Part shown: positions 21,865 to 31,264 of the stretch, piece by piece
Position numbering within the stretch: the stretch's first letter is position 1
Layout: each line of letters opens with the position of its first letter
NCBI GenBank assembly: GCA_016930695.1
Contig: JAFGGD010000028.1
Span: forward strand, 1-40,650
Length of the DNA stretch: 40,650 nucleotides
DNA from: Candidatus Eisenbacteria bacterium
GTDB lineage: Bacteria > Orphanbacterota > Orphanbacteria > Orphanbacterales > Orphanbacteraceae
Direction of reading: 5' to 3'
Program-made: the position numbers and the translations under genes
Notes under the pieces: generated by a model
Told to the model about the DNA's origin: nothing
Databases searched by the model: none
The model's input: only the letters and a program-made list of their open reading frames with translations

Positions 21865-23613
21865 ATGAAGGGCCCGAAGGCGCTCGCCCCGATCGCCCTC
21901 GCTCTCTGCCTCGCCGCGCCCGCCCTCGGCCTGCAGCCGCCCGACACCATCCCCGTGGATGGGATCCGCCGCGGCCAAACCGGCTTCGGGCTGACCGTGC
22001 TGGAGGGGACGAGGATCGACACCTTCCGTGTGGAGGTGCTGGACGTGATGCGCGGCGCCGGCGGGAGCGGCGACATCATCCTGGTTCTCGTCTCCGGGCT
22101 CGGCCTGGAGGAGGGCGGCGTCGCCCAGGGGATGAGCGGTTCGCCGGTCTTTCTGGGCGGGCGGCTCGCCGGCGCGGTCGCCTATTCCTATCCCTACTCC
22201 ACCAAGCCGATCGCGGGCGTGACCCCCATCGGCGAGATGTGGGAAGTGTTGGAGAGGGACCTGCTCGAGGAGAAGGAGGCCGCTTCCTCGGCGGGCGGTT
22301 CTCCGCCCGGAGCGCCGGGGCTCGCCCGCGGTCCGGATCCGATCGCCACGCCGCTCTCCTTCGCCGGTTTCGCGCCGGAGGTCGCCCGGCGGATGGAGGA
22401 GTTCTTCCTCCCCTACGGCATGGTGGCGACCGCCGCAGGCGCCGCCGGGGGGAACGCCGAAGAGAGCGGGGAGTGGAAGCCGCTGCCGGGCGCGGCGGTC
22501 GGCGTCAGCCTCCTATCCGGCGACGCCTCTCTCTCGGCGATCGGGACGCTCACCTGGATCGACGGGGACCGCCTGGTCGCCTTCGGCCACCCCCTATTCC
22601 AAGCCGGTTCCGTCCGGATGCCTCTCGTCAGCGCGTCGATCCACACCGTCGTGCCGAGCCGCTTCGTCTCCTTCAAGCTCGGCTCGCCGATTCGGACTGT
22701 CGGCGCCCTCACCCAGGACCGCCGCCCCGGCGTCGCCGCGGGCATCGGCGCGAAAGCCCCCACCGTCCCCATCGACGTGGAGATCGTGGTCCCCGGCGTC
22801 GGTGAGGAACGCTATCACTATGAAGCGATCCGCGAGAAAAGGATCACGCCGAACCTGGTCGCCTGGTCGGTGATGAATTCGATCCTCTACAAGGAGAGGG
22901 CGATGGGAGAGGGATACCTGAAGGTGACCCTCGACATCGAACTCGACGGGGCGCCGCCGCTCAACCGGAAGAACGTCTTCTCCGGCTACACGGCGCTTCA
23001 GGAACTGAACGACGAGATCCTCTTCCCTCTCCAGGTGCTCGCCAACAATCCCCTGGAGAGCCCGGCGATCCGGTCGGTGCGGGTCCGGGTGGAGGCGCGG
23101 GAGGCGAGAAGCTCCGCGCGGATCGAAGAGGTTCGCCTGGAGAAGGCGCGGGTCCGTCCCGGCGGGCGCGTGCGCGGCTCGATCACGCTCCGCCTCTTTC
23201 AGGGAGGCACGGTGCGCCGCGATTTCGACCTCCCCGTGCCGGCCAACCAGCCGGAGGGGAAGATGCAACTCCGCGTGTGTGACGCTTTGGCCGCGGACGA
23301 TTTTGACTTAAAGCGCGCTCCTTATCGATACGCCACCGATCGGATCGAGGGACTCGTCGGATATCTGGAGCGGCTCAGGACCAACGAAAACGTATACTGC
23401 ACGCTCTACGACGCCTCCTCCGGGGCGACCGTGAGCGGGCGCGAGATGCCTCGGCTCCCCCGGTCCGTTCTGACCGTGATCAAGGAACCGCTCCACACGG
23501 GCGACGCCGACGAAATGCGCGGGAGGATCGTCGCGGAGAGGACGGTGACGACGGACGCCCATGTCACGGGGTGCAAAACTCTTCCCATAACGGTGGACCG
23601 CGCGGCTCCCTAA
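21865..23613 (+). CDS. Exported SpoIVB-type (S55 family) serine peptidase homologue
   Basis: The 582-residue protein has a signal peptide (residues 1-22, ending ALG). 'GQTGFGLTVLEGTRIDTFRVEVLDVM' follows, and the S55 signature GMSGSPVF at about 90-96 with the nucleophile serine. It continues 'AVAYSYPYSTKPIAGVTPIGEM' and 'VAFGHPLF', the usual histidine-containing block. A long C-terminal beta-rich region of about 300 residues follows. In Bacillus, S55 peptidase SpoIVB signals across membranes in sporulation; no sporulation genes are seen here. The ATG has GAGAGGAG upstream. Its downstream neighbour is a beta-propeller protein. A processing or sensing role in the periplasm is likely; the substrate is unknown. 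Confidence 0.85.
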   Translation: MKGPKALAPIALALCLAAPALGLQPPDTIPVDGIRRGQTGFGLTVLEGTRIDTFRVEVLDVMRGAGGSGDIILVLVSGLGLEEGGVAQGMSGSPVFLGGRLAGAVAYSYPYSTKPIAGVTPIGEMWEVLERDLLEEKEAASSAGGSPPGAPGLARGPDPIATPLSFAGFAPEVARRMEEFFLPYGMVATAAGAAGGNAEESGEWKPLPGAAVGVSLLSGDASLSAIGTLTWIDGDRLVAFGHPLFQAGSVRMPLVSASIHTVVPSRFVSFKLGSPIRTVGALTQDRRPGVAAGIGAKAPTVPIDVEIVVPGVGEERYHYEAIREKRITPNLVAWSVMNSILYKERAMGEGYLKVTLDIELDGAPPLNRKNVFSGYTALQELNDEILFPLQVLANNPLESPAIRSVRVRVEAREARSSARIEEVRLEKARVRPGGRVRGSITLRLFQGGTVRRDFDLPVPANQPEGKMQLRVCDALAADDFDLKRAPYRYATDRIEGLVGYLERLRTNENVYCTLYDASSGATVSGREMPRLPRSVLTVIKEPLHTGDADEMRGRIVAERTVTTDAHVTGCKTLPITVDRAAP

Positions 23614-23641
23614 CGCCGCCTTTTCGATCGGGAGAAACGCG

Positions 23642-25720
23642 ATGAAACGAATCCTACCCTTCTCTCTGACGTTTCTGCTCTTCCTGGCCGGCGACGCCGC
23701 GGCGGTCCGCACCGCCTACTGGACCGTGTCGGGTGTGGAATCGGTCCGGGAGGGAACGACGGAAGAGATCACGATCGGCCCTCTCGGTGCGATCGAGTTG
23801 GCTCCCCGCTTCGAACCGGTCGGCGGCCTCTCCGAGTACTACGTCTGGTCCGTCGTCGCCGACGACAAAGGGAACCTCTACGTCGGCACCGGCGACCAGG
23901 GGAAGATCTATCGGATCGACCGTAAGGGGGAAGCGACTCTTCTCCACGACTCGATCGAGCTGGACATTCTCACCCTCGCGCTGGACCGGGAGGGGAACCT
24001 CTACGCCGGGACATCGCCGGACGGCGTGATTCTCCGCATCGACCGGGACGGACGGACCGAGACCTTTCTCGACACGCCGGAGCACTACGTGTGGGACCTG
24101 GTCGTCGACGAGCGGGGCGATCTCTACGCCGCCACCGGCGAGCAGGGGAAGGTGTATCGTGTGAGCCCCTCCGGCGAGGCGCGGGTGATCTATGAATCGG
24201 GGGAAACCAACCTGCTCCGCATTCTCCGGGATCGCGGGCGGGATCGTTTCATCCTCGGCGGCGCCGGGAACGGCCTTCTTTTGGAAATGAACCGGGAGGG
24301 CATCGCGCGGGTCCTTTTCGAGGCGCCTCGCGAGGAGATCGGCGCGCTCGCGATCGAGCCGGACGGGACGATCTGGGCGGCCGCGTCGGGGGGCGACGCG
24401 GGGAACCGGAGCAAGAACGGCGGCGGGGAGAACGCCCTCCTTTTCCGCGTGGAGCCGGGCGGTCCGGCGGTGATGGTCTGGCGCTCCGAGGCGGAATTCA
24501 TCTACGCGCTGGAGCCGGACGGCGAAGGGGGCGTGATCGTCGGCACCGGGACGCCCGGGGCCGTCGTGCGGGTCGGCCCCGACGGAGCCGCGACGGAGTG
24601 GAAACGGACCGCCGAGTCCCAATTGCTCGGTCTGGTCCGGACCGATGGCGGCGTTTTCGCCTGCACCGGCAACCAGGGGGCGGTCTATCGGATCGGCCCG
24701 GAGCGGAGCGCCGAGGGATCGTATGAATCGGAAATCTTCGACGCGGTCAATCTCGCGCGTTGGGGCTCGCTCACCTGGTGGGGGGACGCTCCCGAAAAGA
24801 CGGAGGTCCGGTTTTTCACCAGGAGCGGCAACCGGGAGGAACCGGACGACACCTGGAGCGATTGGGAGCGGATCGACGGCGAAGGATGCTTCGGCGCCGT
24901 GCAGTCGCCGCCCGCCCGTTTTCTTCAATGGAAGGCGGAGCTGGAAGGACGTGAGGACCGGAGCCCGCGGATCGACCGCGTGTCCGTCGCCTGGAAGGAG
25001 ACGAACCAGCCGCCGCGCGTGCTCCGCGTCGACGTGACCCGCCTGGGCGACACCTACTTTCAGGGCCCGATCGATCCCCGTCCGGAGCCGCTCCATCAGG
25101 TGCTCTCCAACGGAACGCGGGTCGAGTACATGCCGGTGGAGGCGGAGGATCCCCCCGCCGGCGCGGAGGAGATCTGGGCGCGCTCGATCCGCGTGGTCCG
25201 CTGGGAGACCGCCGACCCGAACGGCGACGAACTCGCCTTCGATCTTCACCTGCGCGCCGAAGGGGACGAGAACTGGGTTCTTCTCGACGAAGATTTGTAT
25301 TTGAACTATTACTCCTGGGACACGCGCCTCGTCGAGGACGGAGTCTACCGCGTTCGCGTGACGGCGCGCGACGATCCGGACAACTCCGAGGCGACGGCGC
25401 GGAGCGCCGAGCGGATCGGCCAGCCTTTCCAGGTGGACAACACGAATCCGGAGATCCTCCGGCTCGAGGCGCGCCTCGAGAACGGACGGATCCGCGTCTC
25501 CGCCGAGGCGTGGGACGGCGCCGGGCCGATCCGGAACGCCCACGTGTCGGTGAACGCCGGCGAGTGGAAAATGGTGGATCCGGAAGACGAGATCTTCGAT
25601 TCCCCCTCCGAGTCCTTCCTTTTCCTGACGGACCCGGCCGAGGAGGGGGAGACCGCCCTCGCCTTCCGCGTGATCGACATGGCCGGCAACGAGACGGTGC
25701 GTAAGGCGATGGTCCGTTGA
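23642..25720 (+). CDS. Exported beta-propeller protein with C-terminal Ig/Fn-like domains
   Basis: The 692-residue product has a signal peptide (residues 1-20, ending DAAA). Repeated NHL/SMP-30-like blades follow (about 60-350), each with a pattern 'D..GNLYVGTGDQGKIYRID..G', 'GNLYAGTSPDGVILRIDRDG', 'GDLYAATGEQGKVYRVSPSG'. At least five to six blades are visible. A jelly-roll-like section (about 370-450) and two beta-sandwich domains with 'ADPNGDELAFDLHLRAEGDENWVLL' and 'DNTNPEILRLEARLENGRIRVSAEAWD' complete it. GGGAGAAA precedes the ATG. It lies 28 bp after the S55 gene, and its stop overlaps the next start. A scaffold or binding function is likely; no catalytic motif is seen. Confidence 0.78.
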   Translation: MKRILPFSLTFLLFLAGDAAAVRTAYWTVSGVESVREGTTEEITIGPLGAIELAPRFEPVGGLSEYYVWSVVADDKGNLYVGTGDQGKIYRIDRKGEATLLHDSIELDILTLALDREGNLYAGTSPDGVILRIDRDGRTETFLDTPEHYVWDLVVDERGDLYAATGEQGKVYRVSPSGEARVIYESGETNLLRILRDRGRDRFILGGAGNGLLLEMNREGIARVLFEAPREEIGALAIEPDGTIWAAASGGDAGNRSKNGGGENALLFRVEPGGPAVMVWRSEAEFIYALEPDGEGGVIVGTGTPGAVVRVGPDGAATEWKRTAESQLLGLVRTDGGVFACTGNQGAVYRIGPERSAEGSYESEIFDAVNLARWGSLTWWGDAPEKTEVRFFTRSGNREEPDDTWSDWERIDGEGCFGAVQSPPARFLQWKAELEGREDRSPRIDRVSVAWKETNQPPRVLRVDVTRLGDTYFQGPIDPRPEPLHQVLSNGTRVEYMPVEAEDPPAGAEEIWARSIRVVRWETADPNGDELAFDLHLRAEGDENWVLLDEDLYLNYYSWDTRLVEDGVYRVRVTARDDPDNSEATARSAERIGQPFQVDNTNPEILRLEARLENGRIRVSAEAWDGAGPIRNAHVSVNAGEWKMVDPEDEIFDSPSESFLFLTDPAEEGETALAFRVIDMAGNETVRKAMVR

Positions 25721-27036
25721 AGCGCAAAGAGTCCTCCGACGGAATGGCGGGTCCGATTCGCGCCCTTCGGCTCCGAAACGGCCTCTCCGTTCTCCTCAAA
25801 CCGGTCCGCTCCTCCCCGGTGGTGAGCGTCTGGTGTTGGTATCGGGTCGGCTCCTCCGACGAGCGGCCAGGCGTCACCGGCATGGCCCATTGGTTGGAGC
25901 ACATGAACTTCAAGGGGACGGCGCGCTTTTCGAAGGAGGAGATGAAGAACCTGATCGAGAAGAGGGGCGGCTACTGGAACGCCTACACCTGGATCGATCA
26001 GACCGCCTACTTCGAGACACTGCCGAAGCAGCACCTGGACCTCGCCCTCGAGCTGGAGGCGGAGCGGATGACCCGGAGCCGCCTCGACCGGGCCGAGTTC
26101 GAGTCGGAGAGGACGGTGATCCTGAGCGAGCTGAGGGGAGGGGAGAACCATCCCGAGTCGCTCCTCGATCGGGAGGTGACCGCCGCCGTTTTTCGCGCCC
26201 ACAGCTATCGGTGGCCCACCGTCGGCTGGGAGCGGGACGTGAGCCGCATCACCCGCGAGGAGATGGTCGATTTCTATCGCACGCATTACGTCCCCCGAAA
26301 CGCGACGCTGGTGGTGGTCGGAGATTTCGCCGCCGGCCCGACGCTCCGGACGATTCGCCGCCTCTTCGGCGACATCGAAAACCGCGAGCCGCCTCGGTCC
26401 TTCAAAACCCCCGAGGCGGCCCTGCGCGGCGAGAGGCGCGTGGAGCTGGAGGGGGGCGGGAACACGACCTACCTGCACGTCGCCTTCCCCGCCCCGTCGG
26501 TCCGTGAGCCGGACGCGCACGTCCTGGCCGTTCTCGACGCGGTGATCGGCGGCGCCAAGGGGATCAACCTCTGGAGCTACGACAGCGAGGTGCGCCGCAG
26601 TTCGCCCCTCTACGAGAGGTTGATCGACGCGCGCCTCGCCACCGGCGTCCGTTCCTTCTACATCCCCACCCGGGACCCTTTCCTCTATTACTTCGCCGCC
26701 ACCGCCGCGGAGGGAGTGCCGGTGGAACGTCTGGAGCGCCGCCTACTGGAGACACTCGACCGGATCGCCTCCCGGCGTCCCGGCAAGCGGGAACTCCGAA
26801 AGGCGAAGAACCAGCTCCGCGCCACCGTCGTCTTCCAGAGCGATTCGGTGACCGAACTGGCTCACCAGATCGGGTACTACAACACCGTCGATCGCTACGG
26901 TTTCTTCGAGGAATTCCTCCCGCGGGCGGAGGCGGTGACGGCGGAGCAGGTGCGGGACCTGGCCTCGCGCCTCCTGGACCGGCGGAACAGGACCGTCGGC
27001 GTGTACCGCCCGAGCGGCGAGAGGAGGGGAAAATGA
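25717..27036 (+). CDS. M16 (insulinase/pitrilysin) zinc peptidase, catalytic subunit
   Basis: The 439-residue M16 peptidase carries the inverted zinc motif HxxEH (HWLEH, about residues 59-63), with the distal glutamate in 'LALELEAERM'. It has the two-domain layout of the family, including 'FYRTHYVPRNATLVVVGDF' and the second-half 'TYLHVAFPAPSVREPDAHVLAVLDAVIGG'. The first codon is TTG, overlapping the previous stop (TTGA). An ATG nine codons on is a possible start. No signal peptide is visible. The next gene encodes a partner lacking the zinc site; M16B enzymes often work as such heterodimers. Confidence 0.9.
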   Translation: MKRKESSDGMAGPIRALRLRNGLSVLLKPVRSSPVVSVWCWYRVGSSDERPGVTGMAHWLEHMNFKGTARFSKEEMKNLIEKRGGYWNAYTWIDQTAYFETLPKQHLDLALELEAERMTRSRLDRAEFESERTVILSELRGGENHPESLLDREVTAAVFRAHSYRWPTVGWERDVSRITREEMVDFYRTHYVPRNATLVVVGDFAAGPTLRTIRRLFGDIENREPPRSFKTPEAALRGERRVELEGGGNTTYLHVAFPAPSVREPDAHVLAVLDAVIGGAKGINLWSYDSEVRRSSPLYERLIDARLATGVRSFYIPTRDPFLYYFAATAAEGVPVERLERRLLETLDRIASRRPGKRELRKAKNQLRATVVFQSDSVTELAHQIGYYNTVDRYGFFEEFLPRAEAVTAEQVRDLASRLLDRRNRTVGVYRPSGERRGK

Positions 27037-28328
27037 CGCGGACCGTGCTCGAAAACGGCATGCGGGTGATCGTCCGGGCGAACCGGCTCAGCCCCTCCGT
27101 GTCCGTCCGTCTCTGCCTGCAGACCGGATCGGTCCAGGACCCGCCGGGGCGGGACGGCCTCGCGCTCGCCGTCGGCCTTCTTCTCGATGAGGGGACCCGC
27201 AGGAGGACGGGGCGGCAGATCGCGGACCGAATCGATTTTCTGGGCGCCGAGACGGACGTGGTGGTGAACAAACACGCCACCGTGCTGGTCGCCTCCGCCC
27301 TCCGGGAACACCTGGAGGAGATCCTCCGCCTCCAGGCGGAGACGGTGATGGAGCCCTCCTTCCCGGCCCGGGAGATCGGCAAGATCCGCGGGCAGATGAT
27401 GAGCGGCGTTCTGGAGGAGGAGCACGACACCCGCTCGGTGTCGCTCCGGCAACTGGCGATGCGCCTCTACCCGCCCAGCCATCCCTACCGGCGTTCCGGC
27501 GGCGGCGACAGGAAGAGCGTGCGCGCCTTCGACCGAAACGACATCGTCCGTTTTCACAAACGGCGTTACCATCCCGCCGGAGCGATTCTGGTCGTCGTCG
27601 GGGACGTGGAGGAGGAGCGCGCCGCGCGGATCGCGAAGCGCGTTTTCAGCGGATGGAACATCTCCGGTGACGGCGAGCCCCCGCCGGTGCCCGACGCGAA
27701 GGGTCCCACGGCCCCCTCCGCGGTCTCCACCGTCATCCCGGACAAAACCCAGTGCGACTTGGTCTTCGGGTGGGTGGGACTCCGCCGGACCGACCCCGAT
27801 TTCTATAACGCCGCCGTCCTCAACCAGATCCTCGGCGCCTTCGGCATGGGGGGGAGGCTCGGCAACCGGATTCGCGAGGAGGAGGGCCTCGCCTATTCCG
27901 TGCACGGTTCGGTCCACGCCTCGATCGGGGCGGGGCCTTTCCTGATCCGCGCCGGCGTTCATCCGGATCATGTGATCCGCGCCGCGAGGATCATCCGCGA
28001 GGAGGTGGACCGCATCCGCCGGGAGCGGGTCGCGCCGCGGGAACTGCGGGAGGTCCGGGACTACCTGATCGACAGCATTCCACTCCGCCTGGAGACCAAC
28101 GACGGCATCGCCGCCTTCCTCCTTCGAGAGGAGTACTACGGCCTCGGCCCGGACTACCTGGATCGCTACAAGGAGGAGATCCGCGGCGTGACCCGGGAAG
28201 GAGTGCGGCGGGTCGCCCGGCGGATCCTCCGGAAGGGCGGTTGGGTGGTGGCCGCGGCGGGCCCCCCTCTCCCCGAACCGTTGGAAAAGGTCCTGCCCGG
28301 CCGCCGTCGCGTCCGATCGGGGGCTTGA
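27033..28328 (+). CDS. M16-like peptidase partner subunit without zinc motif
   Basis: The 431-residue protein has the M16 fold pattern throughout ('LENGMRVIVRANRLSPSVSVRLCLQTGSVQDPPGRDGLALAVGLLLDEGT', 'FHKRRYHPAGAILVVVGDV', 'LNQILGAFGMGGRLGNRIREEEGLAYSVHG'). Where HxxEH should be it has LALAVGLLLDEGT, so it cannot bind zinc. The C-terminal R/Y-containing segment that helps bind substrate in the partner (REEEGLAYSV) is intact. It starts by ATGA overlap with the catalytic subunit, fitting a 1:1 heterodimer. It ends just before the fatty-acid operon promoter, which overlaps its last codons. Confidence 0.9.
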   Translation: MTRTVLENGMRVIVRANRLSPSVSVRLCLQTGSVQDPPGRDGLALAVGLLLDEGTRRRTGRQIADRIDFLGAETDVVVNKHATVLVASALREHLEEILRLQAETVMEPSFPAREIGKIRGQMMSGVLEEEHDTRSVSLRQLAMRLYPPSHPYRRSGGGDRKSVRAFDRNDIVRFHKRRYHPAGAILVVVGDVEEERAARIAKRVFSGWNISGDGEPPPVPDAKGPTAPSAVSTVIPDKTQCDLVFGWVGLRRTDPDFYNAAVLNQILGAFGMGGRLGNRIREEEGLAYSVHGSVHASIGAGPFLIRAGVHPDHVIRAARIIREEVDRIRRERVAPRELREVRDYLIDSIPLRLETNDGIAAFLLREEYYGLGPDYLDRYKEEIRGVTREGVRRVARRILRKGGWVVAAAGPPLPEPLEKVLPGRRRVRSGA

Positions 28329-28354
28329 CAGAACCTCCTCCCGTCCGCTACATT
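28325..28354 (+). promoter_or_regulatory. Promoter of the DUF177-rpmF-plsX-fab cluster
   Basis: TTGACA (28325-28330), 18-nt spacer, TACATT (28349-28354). It overlaps the end of the M16 partner gene and leaves a leader of about 175 nt before the DUF177 ATG. A FapR- or FabR-type operator is not obvious. Confidence 0.65.
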
Positions 28355-28537
28355 ATCGGATTCAAGGCGATTCCGCCGACCGACCGGAAACCGGACCGCG
28401 CCTACCGCCGGAGCACCTTCCCCTGGCCCGCGCAGCCCAACGGAGAACGCGTCGACGTGGAGCGGGAAATCGGTGAGGAGGGCGCGCCGGGGCCGGACTC
28501 GGATCGCGGTCTCCGTTTCTCGGGGGATGGAAACGTC

Positions 28538-29077
28538 ATGGGAGCGCTTCGGATCGATCTCGGTACCGTCAGGGAGGGAGTGAACCGTTTCTCCTTCCGC
28601 TTCGGCCCGGAGGAGATCGGCCTCGAAGAGGAGGACGCGGTCTACAGGGAGGCGATCGAGGCCGATCTGGAGCTGATTCGGACCGGATCGACGCTCACCG
28701 TGCGGGGGCCGATCCGGACGCGCGTGGAGCGCGTTTGCAGCCGTTGCCTCGCGCCGACCGACGAGAATGTGGAGGCGCGGCTGGACGAAATCGCCCGCAT
28801 CGAGGGGGACCGGATCCGGTTGATCGACGACCCTTTCGATCGGGGGTACGAGTACCTGGAGAGCCGCAACGGGGCCTTTTCCCTTGACCCTCTGGTACGG
28901 GAGGCCATACTTGTCTGCTCTCCCATCAAGCCGCTCTGCCGGCCGGATTGCCGCGGGCTCTGTCCGCGATGCGGAGCGGACCTGAACCGTGGAGATTGCG
29001 AATGCCCTTCGGAGGAGCCCCACCCGGCTTGGGAGGCCCTCCGGAAACTGAACGAACAACGAGAGAAAAGGGACTGA
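28538..29077 (+). CDS. DUF177 (YceD-like) protein
   Basis: The 179-residue protein belongs to the DUF177/YceD family, which almost always sits just upstream of rpmF and is implicated in rRNA/ribosome metabolism. It begins MGALRIDLGTVREGVNRFSF. The core has 'VRGPIRTRVERVCSRCLAP', then 'VREAILVCSPIKPLCRPDCRGLCPRCGADLN'. These cysteine pairs are family hallmarks and could bind zinc. The ATG at 28538 begins the family core; the open frame extends upstream but without homology-like sequence. It is followed after two bases by rpmF. Confidence 0.88.
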   Translation: MGALRIDLGTVREGVNRFSFRFGPEEIGLEEEDAVYREAIEADLELIRTGSTLTVRGPIRTRVERVCSRCLAPTDENVEARLDEIARIEGDRIRLIDDPFDRGYEYLESRNGAFSLDPLVREAILVCSPIKPLCRPDCRGLCPRCGADLNRGDCECPSEEPHPAWEALRKLNEQREKRD

Positions 29078-29079
29078 TC

Positions 29080-29256
29080 ATGGGACTGCCGAAAAGGCGT
29101 ACTTCCAAAGCGCGACGGGACAAGAGGCGTTCCCATCACGGCCTGTCCGTCGTGAACCCCTCGACCTGCTCGCACTGCGGCCAGCCCAAACCGCCCCATC
29201 GGGTCTGCCCGAGCTGCGGATATTACAACGGACGGCGGGTCGTCATCGTCGAATAG
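29080..29256 (+). CDS. rpmF: 50S ribosomal protein L32
   Basis: The 58-residue protein has the L32 start MGLPKRRTSKARRDKRRSHH and a zinc ribbon with two cysteine pairs, CSHC (about 27-30) and CPSC (about 40-43), so this is the zinc-binding C+ form. It ends GYYNGRRVV(I)VE as usual. It lies between DUF177 and plsX in the widespread order DUF177-rpmF-plsX. Confidence 0.97.
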   Translation: MGLPKRRTSKARRDKRRSHHGLSVVNPSTCSHCGQPKPPHRVCPSCGYYNGRRVVIVE

Positions 29257-29271
29257 GGAACGGGGGCTCTC

Positions 29272-30285
29272 TTGCGGATCGCCGTGGATGCGATGGGCGG
29301 AGACTCGGGCGTCTCCGTGACGGTCGCCGGCGTGGCGGAGTTCCTGCGCCGGTACCCGGACGAGGCGGAGATCGTCCTCGTCGGGGATCGGGAGCGTATC
29401 GCCCGTGAACTGGACCGGGCAGGCGGATGGTCGACCCGTCCGGAGATCGAGCACGCTTCCGAGGAGATCGGGATGCGCGAGGAGGCCGCCGCGGCGAGCC
29501 GCCGGAAGCGCGACTCCTCCATCAGCCGCGGAATCCTCCTGCAGAAAGAGGGGAGGGCGGACGCCTTCGTCAGCGCCGGCAACACCGGCGCCGTCGTCGC
29601 CACCAGCCTTCTGAACCTCGGCCGGCTTCCCGGCGTGCGCCGGCCCGCCATCGCCACCTACCTCCCCAACGAGCGGAACGGTTTCGTTCTCCTCGACATC
29701 GGCGCCACCAAGGAATGCAAACCGACGGATCTCGTGCAGTTCGCCCACATGGGCGCCCTCTTTGCCGAGAGGATCCTGAAACGGGAGAATCCCCGGGTCG
29801 GCCTGCTCAACATCGGTGAGGAGGAAGGGAAGGGGAACGACTTGGTCAAGGAGGCGCACGGGCTCCTCGGGCGGGCGAAGCTCCGGTTCGCGGGGAACGT
29901 GGAACCGGTGGGGATGTTCCGCGGCGAGGTGGACGTGGCGGTCTGCGACGGGTTCATCGGCAATCTTCTTCTGAAATTCGCCGAGGGGCTTATGGAGTTC
30001 GCCTTCGAGTCCTTCCGGGGCGATGTTTCCCGCGGCGCCGCCTCCCGGGTCGGCGCCCTTCTTCTCAAACCGTCCTTCCGGCGGTTGAAAAGACAGCTCA
30101 GCTACGAGGATTACGGGGGCGCCCCCCTCCTGGGGGTTGACGGCACCTGTATGATCAGTCACGGTCGATCCTCCCCGTTGGCTCTCGCGAACGCGATTCG
30201 TTCGGCGAGCCGGTTCGTGCGGTACGACATAAACGGAGAGATACGGGAGAAACTTCAGACCTGGGAAGAGGTGACCGTTGAGTAA
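29272..30285 (+). CDS. plsX: Phosphate acyltransferase PlsX
   Basis: The 337-residue peripheral membrane enzyme converts acyl-ACP and phosphate to acyl-phosphate for phosphatidic-acid synthesis. It begins RIAVDAMGGD (the third-position acidic motif of the family) and has SAGNTGAVVATSLLNLGRLPGVRRPAIA, LLNIGEEEGKGND, GNVEPVGMFRGEVDVAVCDGFIGN and 'YGGAPLLGVDG'. The start is TTG, with a GGGGG-rich sequence upstream; no better start is in frame. It overlaps fabH by eight bases. Confidence 0.95.
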   Translation: MRIAVDAMGGDSGVSVTVAGVAEFLRRYPDEAEIVLVGDRERIARELDRAGGWSTRPEIEHASEEIGMREEAAAASRRKRDSSISRGILLQKEGRADAFVSAGNTGAVVATSLLNLGRLPGVRRPAIATYLPNERNGFVLLDIGATKECKPTDLVQFAHMGALFAERILKRENPRVGLLNIGEEEGKGNDLVKEAHGLLGRAKLRFAGNVEPVGMFRGEVDVAVCDGFIGNLLLKFAEGLMEFAFESFRGDVSRGAASRVGALLLKPSFRRLKRQLSYEDYGGAPLLGVDGTCMISHGRSSPLALANAIRSASRFVRYDINGEIREKLQTWEEVTVE

Positions 30286-31264
30286 GCAACGCGTATGCAT
30301 CCAAGGGACCGGATCTTACGCTCCGGAGAAAATTCTGACCAACGCCGACCTGGAGAAGATGGTCGATACCACGGACGAGTGGATCGTCACGCGTAGCGGA
30401 ATCCGGGAGCGGCACATCAGCACGGATGACCAGGCCACGTCCGACATGGCGACGCCGGCGGCGCTCCGCGCCTGCGAGGCGGCCGGCGTGGAACCGGCGG
30501 ACCTGGACGCGATCATCGTGGGGACCGCGACGGGAGACCGTCCCTTTCCATCCACGGCGGTGGTGGTGCAGGCGAACATCGGCGCGTCGAACGCCTACGC
30601 CTTCGACGTTTCCGCGGCGTGCAGCGGATTCCTTTTCGGCCTCTCGGTCGGGCGGTCGATCATCCACGACGATCGGGCGGGGACGGTGCTCGTCATCGGC
30701 GCCGAGACGCTCACCAAAGTAACCGATTGGGTGGACCGGTCCTCCTGTGTTCTCTTCGGCGACGGCGCCGGCGCCGTGATCCTGCAGAAGACGGACGAGG
30801 ACCGGGGGATCCTGTCGATCAACACGGGGAGCGACGGCACGCTGCAGGAGCTGCTCTACCAGCCCGCAGGCGGGAGCCGGATGCCCGCCTCTCACGAAAC
30901 GGTGGACCAAAGGCTGCACACCATCAAGATGGAGGGGCGGGAGGTCTTCAAACACGCCGTAACGCACATGAGCGAGGCGGCGCTGAAGGCGCTCGCCGAC
31001 GCCGGCTACGAGGGGCCCGACTTGGACTGGCTCTTTCCGCACCAGGCGAACCTCCGAATCATGGAGGCGGTGGCCAAGCGGATCCGGGTCCCCCGGGAGC
31101 GGGTGTTCGTCAATCTGGACCGCTATGGGAATACGTCGGCCGCTTCCATTCCGATCGCCCTCGACGAGGCGGTTCGCGGCGGCCATTGCGGCCCCGGAGC
31201 GCTCATCGAGCTGGTCGCTTTCGGCGCCGGCTTCACCTGGGCGGCCGCCGTGGTGAGACTGTGA
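30278..31264 (+). CDS. fabH: 3-oxoacyl-ACP synthase III (KAS III)
   Basis: The 328-residue enzyme condenses acetyl-CoA (or another short acyl-CoA) with malonyl-ACP to start fatty-acid synthesis. The catalytic triad is visible: Cys115 in SAACSGF, His in FPHQANLRI and Asn in RYGNTSAAS. The TTG start lies inside the end of plsX (8-bp overlap). The stop overlaps fabD by one base (TGATG). The family opening 'GTGSYAPEKILTNADLEKMVDTTDEWIVTRSGIRERH' confirms the N-terminus. Confidence 0.96.
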   Translation: MSKQRVCIQGTGSYAPEKILTNADLEKMVDTTDEWIVTRSGIRERHISTDDQATSDMATPAALRACEAAGVEPADLDAIIVGTATGDRPFPSTAVVVQANIGASNAYAFDVSAACSGFLFGLSVGRSIIHDDRAGTVLVIGAETLTKVTDWVDRSSCVLFGDGAGAVILQKTDEDRGILSINTGSDGTLQELLYQPAGGSRMPASHETVDQRLHTIKMEGREVFKHAVTHMSEAALKALADAGYEGPDLDWLFPHQANLRIMEAVAKRIRVPRERVFVNLDRYGNTSAASIPIALDEAVRGGHCGPGALIELVAFGAGFTWAAAVVRL

